Shown piece by piece: positions 1 through 10,909 of a stretch of DNA of 64,000 nt (the first letter of the stretch is position 1; every line of letters starts with the position of its first letter). Below the pieces are notes generated by a model that was not told where the DNA came from, ran no database searches, and saw only the letters and a list, made by a program, of their open reading frames with translations. This stretch comes from Ptiloglossa arizonensis (lineage: Eukaryota; Arthropoda; Insecta; Hymenoptera; Colletidae): positions 124,001 to 188,000 of the forward strand of contig NW_027479033.1 in NCBI RefSeq assembly GCF_051014685.1. Reading direction: 5' to 3'. Position numbers and translations under genes: made by a program.

Positions 1-1679
1 CAGGAATTTCTCGAGTTCGTCAATCCGTTCGCGAGATATGGGAGTTTGAAGTTAAGGAATGGTTGAGAAACCATCAAAATTTTGGCAAGTCTGATATTCG
101 AGACCAATGACTACTATGGCCTAGGGCAAAAATACACATACCATTGTAATCGGGCGAGTCTCTGCTTTCAGATGCAATAGCAAATTCTCGAGTTCGCCAA
201 TCCGTTCGCGAGGTATGGGAGTTTGAAGTTAAGGAATCGTTGAGAAACCATCAAAATTTTCGCAAGTCTGATACTCGAAACCAATAACTACAGAGGCCTA
301 GGGGAAAAATACACATAGCTTTGTAATCGGGCGAGTTTCTACTTTCAGATGCAACAGGAATTTCTCCAGTTCGTCAATCCGTTCGCGAGATATGGGAGTT
401 TGAATGTAAGGAATGGTTGAGAAACCATCAAAATTTTCGTAAGTCTGATACTCGAAACCAGTAACTACAACGGCCTAGGGGAAAAATACACATAGCTTTA
501 TAATCGGGCGAGTTTCTACTCTCAGATGGAACAGGAATTTCTCGAGTTCGTCAATCCGTTCGCGAGATATGGGAGTTTGAAGTTAAGGAATGGTTGAGAA
601 ACCATCGAAATTTTCGCTGGTCTGATACTCGAAACCAATAACTGGAATGGCCTAGGGGAAGAGTACACACACCATTGTAATCGCGCGAGTTTCCACTTTC
701 AGATGCAACAGGAATTTCTCGAGTTCGCCAATCCGTTCGCGAGGTATGGGAGTTTGAAGTTAAGGAATCGTTGAGAAACCATCAAAATTTTTGCAAGTCT
801 GATACTCGAAACCAATAACTACAGAGGCCTAGGGGAAAAATACACATAGCTTTGTAATCGGGCGAGTTTCTACTTTCAGATGCAACAGGAATTTCTCCAG
901 TTCGTCAATCCGTTCGCGAGATATGGGAGTTTGAAGGTAAGGAATGGTTGAGAAACCATCAAAATTTTCGTAAGTCTGATACTCGAAACCAGTAACTACA
1001 ACGGCCTAGGGGAAAAATACACATACCGTTGTAATCGGGCTAGTTTCTACTTTCAGATGCAAAAGGAATTTCTCGAGTTCGTCAATCCGTTCGCGAGATA
1101 AGACAGTTTGAAGTTAAGGAATGGTTGAGAAACCATCAAGATTTTCGCTGGTCTGATACTCGAAACCTATAACTGGAATGGCCTAGGGGAAAAGTACACA
1201 CACCTTTGTTATCGGGCGAGTTTCTTCTTTCAGATGCAACAGGAATGTCTCGAGTTCGTCATTCCGTTCGCGAGATATGGGAGTTTGGAGTTAAGGAATG
1301 ATTGAGAAACCATCAAAATTTTCGCTGGTCTGATACTCGAAACCAATAACTAGAATGGCCTAGGGGAAAAGTACACACACCATTGTAATCGGGCGAGTTT
1401 CTACTACCAGATGCAACCGGAAGTTCACGAGTTCGTCAATCCGTTCGCGAGATATGGGAGTTTGAAGTTAAGGAATGGTTGAGAAACCATCAAAATTTTG
1501 GCAAGTCTGATATTCGAAACCTATAACTGGAATGGCCTAGGGGAAAAATACAAACACCGTTGTAATCGGGCGAGTTTGCACTTTCAGATGCAACCGGAAG
1601 TTCACGAGTTCGTCAATCCGTTCGCGAGATATGGGAGTTTGAAGTTAAGGAATGGTTGAGAAACCATCAAAATTTTCGT
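1..1679. repeat. Array segment of mixed monomers, partly re-used at 9.3-10.1 kb
   Basis: About 9.5 monomers. The first carries the GATATTCGAGACC and GGGCAAAAATAC variant set. A cassette with CTCCAG at 364 and 895, a CTAGTTTCTAC unit with GCAAAAGG, and GATAAGACAG near 1,100 recurs elsewhere in the array. The stretch from about 807 to 1,590 matches about 9,299-10,083 with an offset near 8,492 (48 monomers minus small deletions). No gene or non-satellite sequence is present. Confidence 0.85.
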
Positions 1680-2487
1680 AAGTCTGATACTCGAAACCAA
1701 TAACTACAATGGCCTAGGGGAAAAATACACATACCGTTGTAATCGGGCGAGTTTCTACTTTCAGATGCAACAGGAATTTCTCGAGTTCGTCATTCAGTTC
1801 GCGAGATATGGGAGTTTGAAGTTACGGAATGTTTGAGAAGCCATCAAAATTTCCACTGGTCTGATACTCGAAACCTATAACTGGAATGGCCTAGGGGAAA
1901 AGTACACACACCATTGTAATCGGGCGAGTTTCCACTTTCAGATGCAACAGGAATTTCTCGAGTTCGCCAATCCGTTCGCGAGGTATGGGAGTTTGAAGTT
2001 AAGGAATCGTTGAGGAACCATCAAAATTTTCGCAAGTCTGATACTCGAAACCAATAACTACAACGGCCTAGGTGAAAAATACACATAGCTTTATAATCGG
2101 GCGAGTTTCTACTCTCAGATGCAACAGGAATTTCTCGAGTTCGTCAATCCGTTCGCGAGATATGGGAGTTTGAAGTTAAGGAATGGTTGAGAAACCATCA
2201 AAATTTTCGCAAGTCTGATACTCGAAACCAATAACTGGAATGGCCTAGGGGAAGAGTACACACACCATTGTAATCGGGCGAGTTTCCACTTTCAGATGCA
2301 ACAGGAATTTCTCGAGTTCGCCAATCCGTTCGCGAGGTATGGGAGTTTGAAGTTAAGGAATCGTTGAGAAACCATCAAAATTTTCGCAAGTGTGATACTC
2401 GAAACCAATAACTACAGAGGCCTAGGGGAAAAATACACATAGCTTTGTAATCGGGCGAGTTTCTACTTTCAGATGCAACAGGAATTT

Positions 2488-2664
2488 CTGGAGTTCGTCA
2501 ATCCGTTCGCGAGATATGGGAGTTTGAAGTTAAGGAATGGTTGAGAAACCATCAAAATTTTCGTAAGTCTGATACTCGAAACCAATAACTACAATGGCCT
2601 AGGGGAAAAATACACATACCGTTGTAATCGGGCGAGTTTCTACTTTCAGATGCAACAGGAATTT
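2488..2664 (+). repeat. Representative near-consensus 177-bp monomer
   Basis: This unit is close to the array consensus; its opening CTGGAG is a variant of the usual CTCGAG. In order it holds: the CTCGAG-type site, GTTCGCGAGATATGGGAG (a CENP-B-box-like core with one mismatch), a hairpin at 2,537-2,552, an AAAATTTT tract followed by TCGTAAG or TCGCAAG, GATACTCGAAACC, the CCTAGGGG block, and CGGGCGAG. A hand count on the consensus gives 73 G+C of 177 (about 41%) and 10 CpG. The main variable positions are AACTACAATGG versus AACTGGAATGG, TACACATACCGTTG versus TACACACACCATTG, GTCAATCC versus GTCATTCC or GCCAATCC, and AATGGTTGAG versus AATCGTTGAG. These combine into recognisable subtypes. Confidence 0.9.
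2537..2552 (+). other. Monomer hairpin with 6-bp stem and GAGA loop (example copy)
   Basis: ATGGTT-GAGA-AACCAT is a perfect 6-bp inverted repeat around a four-base loop of GNRA type. It is the only sizeable inverted repeat I found in the consensus. It recurs in a large share of the monomers. Common variants weaken it: AATCGTTGAG gives one mismatch, GAGTGGTTGAG gives a G-T pair, and AATGTTTGAG gives another mismatch. I saw no clear compensating changes, so selection on structure is not demonstrated. Confidence 0.6.
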
Positions 2665-5021
2665 CTCGAGTTCGTCATTCAGTTCGCGAGATATGGGAGT
2701 TTGAAGTTACGGAATGTTTGAGAAGCCATCAAAATTTCCACTGGTCTGATACTCGAAACCTATAACTGGAATGGCCTAGGGGAAAAGTACACATAGCTTT
2801 ATAATCGGGCGAGTTTCTACTCTCAAATGCAACAGGAATTTCTCGAGTTCGTAAATCCGTTCGCGAGATATGGGAGTTTGAAGTTAAGGAATGGTTGAGA
2901 AACCATCAAAATTTTCGCTGGTCTGATACTCGAAACCAATAACCGGAATGGCCTAGGGGAAAAGGACACACACCTTTGTAATCGGGCGAGTTTCTACTTT
3001 CAGATGCAACAGGAATTTCTCGAGTTCGTCATTCCGTTCGCGAGATATGGGAGTTTGAAGTTAAGGAATGGTTGAGAAACCATCAAAATTTTCGCAAGTC
3101 TGATACTCGAAACCAATAACTGGAATGGCCTAGGGGAAGAGTACACACACCATTGTAATCGGGCGAGTTAGCACTTTCAGATGCAACAGGAATTTCTCGA
3201 GTTCGCCAATCCGTTCGCGAGGTATGGGAGTTTGAAGTTAAGGAATCGTTGAGAAACCATCAAAATTTTCGCAAGTCTGATACTCGAAACCAATAACTAC
3301 AGAGGCCTAGGGGAAAAATACACATAGCTTTGTAAGCGGGCGAGTTTCTACTTTCAGATGCAACAGGAATTTCTGGAGTTCGTCAATCCGTTCGCGAGAT
3401 ATGGGAGTTTGAAGTTAAGGAATGGTTGATAAACCATCCAAATTTTCGTAAATCTGATACTCGAAACCAATAACTACAATGGCCTAGGGGAAAAGTACAC
3501 ACACCAATGTAATCGGGCGAGTTTCTACTACCAGATGCAACCGGAAGTTCACGAGTTCGTCAATCCGTTCGCGAGATATGGGAGTTTGAATGTAAGGAAT
3601 GGTTGAGAAACCATCAAAATTTTCGTAAGTCTGATACTCGAAACCAGTAACTACAACGGCCTAGGGGAAAAATACACATACCGTTGTAATCGGGCTAGTA
3701 TCTACTTTCAGATGCAAAAGGAATTTCTCGAGTTCGTCAATCCGTTCGCGAGATAAGACAGTTTGAAGTTAAGGAATGGTTGAGAAACCATCAAGATTTT
3801 CGCTGGTCAGATACTCGAAACCTATAACTGGAATGGCCTAGGGGAAAAGTACACACACCTTTGTTATCGGGCGAGTTTCTTCTTTCAGATGCAACAGGAA
3901 TGTCTCGAGTTCGTCATTCCGTTCGCGAGATATGGGAGTTTGGAGTTAAGGAATGATTGAGAAACCATCAAAATTTTCGCTGGTCTGATACTCGAAACCA
4001 ATAACTAGAATGGCCTAGGGGAAAAGTACACACCATTGTAATCGGGCGAGTTTCTACTACCAGATGCAACCGGAAGTTCACGAGTTCGTCAATCCGTTCG
4101 CGAGATATGGGAGTTTGAATTTAAGGAATGGTTGAGAAACCATCAAAATTTTGGCAAGTCTGATATTCGAAACCTATAACTGGAATGGCCTAGGGGAAGA
4201 ATACAAACACCGTTGTAATCGGGCGAGTTTGCACTTTCAGATGCAACAGGAATTTTTCGAGTTCGTCAATCCGTTCGCGAGATATGGGAGTTTGAAGTTA
4301 AGGAGTGGTTGAGAAACCATCAAAATTTTGGCAAGTCTGATATTCGAGACCAATGACTACTATGGCCTAGGGCAAAAATACACATACCATTGTAATCGGG
4401 CGAGTCTCTGCTTTCAGATGCAATAGGAAATTCTCGAGTTCGTCAATCCGTTCGAGAGATATGGGAGTTTGAAGTTAAGGAATGGTTGAGAAACCATCAA
4501 AATTTTCGCAAGTCTGATACTCGAATCCAATAACTGGAACGGCCTAGGGGAAAAGTACAAACACCATTGTAATCGGGCGGGTTTCCACTTTCAGATGCAA
4601 CAGGAATTTCTCGAGTTCGCCAATCCGTTCGCTCGGTATGGGAGTTTGAAGTTAAGGAATCGTTGAGGAACCATCAAAATTTTCGCAAGTCTGATACTCG
4701 AAACCAATAACTACAACGGCCTAGGGGATAAATACACATAGCTTTATAATCGGGCGAGTTTCTACTCTCAGATGGAACAGGAATTTCTCGAGTTCGTCAA
4801 TCCGTTCGCGAGATATGGGAGTTTGAAGTTAAGGAATGGTTGAGAAACCATCGAAATTTTCGCTGGTCTGATACTCGAAACCAATAACTGGAATGGCCTA
4901 GGGGAAGAGTACACACACCATTGTAATCGCGCGAGTTTCCACTTTCAGATGCAACAGGAATTTCTCGAGTTCGCCAATCCGTTCGCGAGGTATGGGAGTT
5001 TGAAGTTAAGGAATCGTTGAG

Positions 5022-5217
5022 GAACCATCAAAATTTTGGCAAGTCTGATATTCGAGACCAATGACTACTATGGCCTAGGGCAAAAATGCACATACCGTTG
5101 TAACCGGACGAGTTTCTGCTTTCAGATGCAATAGGAAATTCTCGAGTTCGTCAATCCGTTCGCGAGATATGTAAGTGTGAAGTTAACGAATGGTTGAGAA
5201 ACCATCAAAATTTTCGC
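5022..5217. repeat. Diverged spacer monomer between the two copies of repeat A
   Basis: About one monomer belonging to neither copy. It carries uncommon changes: AAAAATGCACATACC, TAACCGGACGAG, the linked CAATAGGAAATTC variant, GTAAGTGTGAAG in place of GGGAGTTTGAAG, and GTTAACG in place of GTTAAGG. It marks the seam of the tandem duplication. Confidence 0.7.
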
Positions 5218-8200
5218 AAGTCTGATACTCGAAACCAATAACTACAATGGCCTAGGGGAAAAATACACATACCGTTGTAATCGGGCGAGTTTCTACTTTC
5301 AGATGCAACAGGAATTTCTCGAGTTCGTCATTCAGTTCGCGAGATATGGGAGTTTGAAGTTACGGAATGTTTGAGAAGCCATCAAAATTTCCACTGGTCT
5401 GATACTCGAAACCTATAACTGGAATGGCCTAGGGGAAAAGTACACACACCATTGTAATCGGGCGAGTTTCCACTTTCAGATGCAACAGGAATTTCTCGAG
5501 TTCGCCAATCCGTTCGCGAGGTATGGGAGTTTGAAGTTAAGGAATCGTTGAGGAACCATCAAAATTTTCGCAAGTCTGATACTCGAAACCAATAACTACA
5601 ACGGCCTAGGTGAAAAATACACATAGCTTTATAATCGGGCGAGTTTCTACTCTCAGATGCAACAGGAATTTCTCGAGTTCGTCAATCCGTTCGCGAGATA
5701 TGGGAGTTTGAAGTTAAGGAATGGTTGAGAAACCATCAAAATTTTCGCAAGTCTGATACTCGAAACCAATAACTGGAATGGCCTAGGGGAAGAGTACACA
5801 CACCATTGTAATCGGGCGAGTTTCCACTTTCAGATGCAACAGGAATTTCTCGAGTTCGCCAATCCGTTCGCGAGGTATGGGAGTTTGAAGTTAAGGAATC
5901 GTTGAGAAACCATCAAAATTTTCGCAAGTGTGATACTCGAAACCAATAACTACAGAGGCCTAGGGGAAAAATACACATAGCTTTGTAATCGGGCGAGTTT
6001 CTACTTTCAGATGCAACAGGAATTTCTGGAGTTCGTCAATCCGTTCGCGAGATATGGGAGTTTGAAGTTAAGGAATGGTTGAGAAACCATCAAAATTTTC
6101 GTAAGTCTGATACTCGAAACCAATAACTACAATGGCCTAGGGGAAAAATACACATACCGTTGTAATCGGGCGAGTTTCTACTTTCAGATGCAACAGGAAT
6201 TTCTCGAGTTCGTCATTCAGTTCGCGAGATATGGGAGTTTGAAGTTACGGAATGTTTGAGAAGCCATCAAAATTTCCACTGGTCTGATACTCGAAACCTA
6301 TAACTGGAATGGCCTAGGGGAAAAGTACACATAGCTTTATAATCGGGCGAGTTTCTACTCTCAAATGCAACAGGAATTTCTCGAGTTCGTAAATCCGTTC
6401 GCGAGATATGGGAGTTTGAAGTTAAGGAATGGTTGAGAAACCATCAAAATTTTCGCTGGTCTGATACTCGAAACCAATAACCGGAATGGCCTAGGGGAAA
6501 AGGACACACACCTTTGTAATCGGGCGAGTTTCTACTTTCAGATGCAACAGGAATTTCTCGAGTTCGTCATTCCGTTCGCGAGATATGGGAGTTTGAAGTT
6601 AAGGAATGGTTGAGAAACCATCAAAATTTTCGCAAGTCTGATACTCGAAACCAATAACTGGAATGGCCTAGGGGAAGAGTACACACACCATTGTAATCGG
6701 GCGAGTTAGCACTTTCAGATGCAACAGGAATTTCTCGAGTTCGCCAATCCGTTCGCGAGGTATGGGAGTTTGAAGTTAAGGAATCGTTGAGAAACCATCA
6801 AAATTTTCGCAAGTCTGATACTCGAAACCAATAACTACAGAGGCCTAGGGGAAAAATACACATAGCTTTGTAAGCGGGCGAGTTTCTACTTTCAGATGCA
6901 ACAGGAATTTCTGGAGTTCGTCAATCCGTTCGCGAGATATGGGAGTTTGAAGTTAAGGAATGGTTGATAAACCATCCAAATTTTCGTAAATCTGATACTC
7001 GAAACCAATAACTACAATGGCCTAGGGGAAAAGTACACACACCAATGTAATCGGGCGAGTTTCTACTACCAGATGCAACCGGAAGTTCACGAGTTCGTCA
7101 ATCCGTTCGCGAGATATGGGAGTTTGAATGTAAGGAATGGTTGAGAAACCATCAAAATTTTCGTAAGTCTGATACTCGAAACCAGTAACTACAACGGCCT
7201 AGGGGAAAAATACACATACCGTTGTAATCGGGCTAGTATCTACTTTCAGATGCAAAAGGAATTTCTCGAGTTCGTCATTCCGTTCGCGAGATATGGGAGT
7301 TTGGAGTTAAGGAATGATTGAGAAACCATCAAAATTTTCGCTGGTCTGATACTCGAAACCAATAACTAGAATGGCCTAGGGGAAAAGTACACACCATTGT
7401 AATCGGGCGAGTTTCTACTACCAGATGCAACCGGAAGTTCACGAGTTCGTCAATCCGTTCGCGAGATATGGGAGTTTGAATTTAAGGAATGGTTGAGAAA
7501 CCATCAAAATTTTGGCAAGTCTGATATTCGAAACCTATAACTGGAATGGCCTAGGGGAAAAATACAAACACCGTTGTAATCGGGCGAGTTTGCACTTTCA
7601 GATGCAACAGGAATTTTTCGAGTTCGTCAATCCGTTCGCGAGATATGGGAGTTTGAAGTTAAGGAGTGGTTGAGAAACCATCAAAATTTTGGCAAGTCTG
7701 ATATTCGAGACCAATGACTACTATGGCCTAGGGCAAAAATACACATACCATTGTAATCGGGCGAGTCTCTGCTTTCAGATGCAATAGGAAATTCTCGAGT
7801 TCGTCAATCCGTTCGAGAGATATGGGAGTTTGAAGTTAAGGAATGGTTGAGAAACCATCAAAATTTTCGCAAGTCTGATACTCGAATCCAATAACTGGAA
7901 CGGCCTAGGGGAAAAGTACAAACACCATTGTAATCGGGCGGGTTTCCACTTTCAGATGCAACAGGAATTTCTCGAGTTCGCCAATCCGTTCGCTCGGTAT
8001 GGGAGTTTGAAGTTAAGGAATCGTTGAGGAACCATCAAAATTTTCGCAAGTCTGATACTCGAAACCAATAACTACAACGGCCTAGGGGATAAATACACAT
8101 AGCTTTATAATCGGGCGAGTTTCTACTCTCAGATGGAACAGGAATTTCTCGAGTTCGTCAATCCGTTCGCGAGATATGGGAGTTTGAAGTTAAGGAATGG

Positions 8201-8382
8201 TTGAGAAACCATCGAAATTTTCGCTGGTCTGATACTCGAAACCAATAACTGGAATGGCCTAGGGGAAGAGTACACACACCATTGTAATCGCGCGAGTTTC
8301 CACTTTCAGATGCAACAGGAATTTCTCGAGTTCGCCAATCCGTTCGCGAGGTATGGGAGTTTGAAGTTAAGGAATCGTTGAG
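5218..8382. repeat. Higher-order repeat A, copy 2 (one monomer shorter)
   Basis: It matches 1,680-5,021 at offset 3,538 up to about 7,275, then at offset 3,361. The offset change is exactly 177, so one whole monomer is missing near 7,275. There copy 1 runs from a GCAAAAGG/GATAAGACAG unit into a CAGGAATGTCTCGAG unit, while copy 2 joins the two directly. This is what unequal exchange between out-of-register monomers should leave. The match ends near 8,382. Confidence 0.85.
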
Positions 8383-10909
8383 AAACCATCAAAATTTTTG
8401 CAAGTCTGATACTCGAAACCAATAACTAGAATGGCTTAGGGGAAGAGTACACACACCATTGTAATCGGGCGAGTTTCCACTTTCAGATGCAACAGGAATT
8501 TCTCGAGTTCGCCAATCCGTTCGCGAGGTATGGGAGTTTGAAGTTAAGGAATGGTTGAGAAACCATCAAAATTTTCGTAAGTCTGATACTGGAAACCAAT
8601 AACTACAATGGCCTAGGGGAAAAATACACATACCGTTGTATTCGGGCGAGTTTCTACTTTCAGATGCAACAGGAATTTCTCGAGTTCGTCATTCAGTTCG
8701 CGAGATATGGGAGTTTGAAGTTACGGAATGTTTGAGAAGCCATCAAAATTTCCACTGGTCTGATACTCGAAACCTATAACTGGCATGGCCTAGGGGAAAA
8801 GTACACACACCATTGTACTCGGGCGAGTTTCCACTTTCAGATGCAACAGGAATTTCTCGAGTTCGCCAATCCGTTCGCAAGGTATGGGAGTTTGAAGTTA
8901 AGGAATCGTTGAGGAACCATCAAAATTTTCGCAAGTCTGATACTCGAAACCAATAACTACAACGGCCTAGGGGAAAAATACACATAGCTTTATAATCGGG
9001 CGAGTTTCTACTCTCAGATGCAACTGGAATTTCTCGAGTTCGTCAATCCGTTCGCGACATATGGGAGTTTGAAGTTAAGGAATGGTTGAGAAACCATCAA
9101 AATTTTCGCAAGTCTGATACTCGAAACCAATAACTGGAATGGCCTAGGGGAAGAGTACACACACCATTGTAATCGGGCGAGTTTCCACTTTCAGATGCAA
9201 CAGGAATTTCTCGAGTTCGCCAATCCGTTCGCGAGGTATGGGAGTTTGAAGTTAAGGAATCGTTGAGAAACCATCAAAATTTTCGCAAGTCTGATACTCG
9301 AAACCAATAACTACAGAGGCCTAGGGCAAAAATACACATAGCTTTGTAATCGGGCGAGTTTCTACTTTCAGATGCAACAGGAATTTCTCCAGTTCGTCAA
9401 TCCGTTCGCGAGATATGGGAGTTTGAAGGTAAGGAATGGTTGAGAAACCATCAAAATTTTCGTAAGTCTGATACTCGAAACCAGTAACTACAACGGCCTA
9501 GGGGAAAAATACACATACCGTTGTAATCGGGCTAGTTTCTACTTTCAGATGCAAAAGGAATTTCTCGAGTTCGTCAATCCGTTCGCGAGATAAGACAGTT
9601 TGAAGTTAAGGAATGGTTGAGAAACGATCAAGATTTTCGCTGGTCTGATACTCGAAACCTATAACTGGAATGGCCTAGGGGAAAAGTACACACACCTTTG
9701 TTATCGGGCGAGTTTCTTCTTTCAGATGCACAGGAATGTCTCGAGTTCGTCATTCCGTTCGCGAGATATGGGAGTTTGGAGTTAAGGAATGATTGAGAAA
9801 CCATCAAAATTTTCGCTGGTCTGATACTCGAAACCAATAACTAGAATGGCCTAGGGGAAAAGTACACACACCATTGTAATCGGGCGAGTTTCTACTACCA
9901 GATGCAACCGGAAGTTCACGAGTTCGTCAATCCGTTCGCGAGATATGGGAGTTTGAAGTTAAGGAATGGTTGAGAAACCATCAAAATTTTGGCAAGTCTG
10001 ATATTCGAAACCTATAACTGGAATGGCCTAGGGGAAAAATACAAACACCGTTGTAATCGGGCGAGTTTGCACTTTCAGATGCAACAGGAATTTTTCGAGT
10101 TCGTCAATCCGTTCGCGAGATATGGGAGTTTGAAGTTAAGGAATGGTTGAGAAACCATCAAAATTTTGGCAAGTCTGATATTCGAGACCAATGACTACTA
10201 TGGCCTAGGGCAAAAATACACATACCATTGTAATCGGGCGAGTCTCTGCTTTCAGATGCAATAGGAAATTCTCGAGTTCGTCAATCCGTTCGAGAGATAT
10301 GGGAGTTTGAAGTTAAGGAATGGTTGAGAAACCATCAAAATTTTCGCAAGTCTGATACTCGAAACCAATAACTGGAACGGCCTAGGGGAAAAGTACAAAC
10401 ACCATTGTAATCGGGCGAGTTTCCACTTTCAGATGCAACAGGAATTTCTCGAGTTCGCCAATCCGTTCGCGAGGTATGGGAGTTTGAAGTTAAGGAATCG
10501 TTGAGGAACCATCAAAATTTACGCAAGTCTGATACTCGAAACCAATAACTACAACGGCCTAGGGGATAAATACACATAGCTTTATAATCGGGCGAGTTTC
10601 TACTCTCAGATGGAACAGGAATTTCTCGAGTTCGTCAATCCGTTCGCGAGATATGGGAGTTTGAAGTTAAGGAATGGTTGAGAAACCATCGAAATTTTCG
10701 CTGGTCTGATACTCGAAACCAATAACTGGAATGGCCTAGGGGAAGAGTACACACACCATTGTAATCGCGCGAGTTTCCACTTTCAGATGCAACAGGAATT
10801 TCTCGAGTTCGCCAATCCGTTCGCGAGGTATGGGAGTTTGAAGTTAAGGAATCGTTGAGAAACCATCAAAATTTTTGCAAGTCTGATACTCGAAACCAAT
10901 AACTACAGA
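8383..10909. repeat. Mosaic third copy of repeat A
   Basis: Pieces of the earlier block in new order. About 8,578-9,327 matches 1,680-2,430 (offset 6,899). About 9,299-10,083 matches 807-1,590 (offset 8,492). From about 10,083 it follows 4,245-5,020, and then 740-890. Private variants include GATACTGGAAACC (8,591), GTATTCGGGCG and GCACAGGAATGTC (a 1-bp deletion near 9,729). A copy of 8,560-9,300 follows at about 11,037-11,780, offset 2,477 (14 monomers minus 1 bp). Confidence 0.75.

Larger units (their letters stand above)
1680..5021. repeat. Higher-order repeat A, copy 1 (about 19 monomers, 3.34 kb)
   Basis: This block reappears almost base for base 3,538 bp downstream (20 monomers minus a 2-bp deletion). 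Shared diagnostic variants include CATTCAGTTCGCG with TTTCCACTGGTC (near 1,790-1,860 and 5,330-5,400), a TGATAAACCATCC hairpin variant (3,427 and 6,965), a CACCATTG unit lacking 2 bp (4,029 and 7,390), and CGGGCGGGTTTCC (4,577 and 7,938). The copies diverge at about 5,022. Copy 1 holds one monomer (about 3,731-3,908) that copy 2 lacks. Confidence 0.85.
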
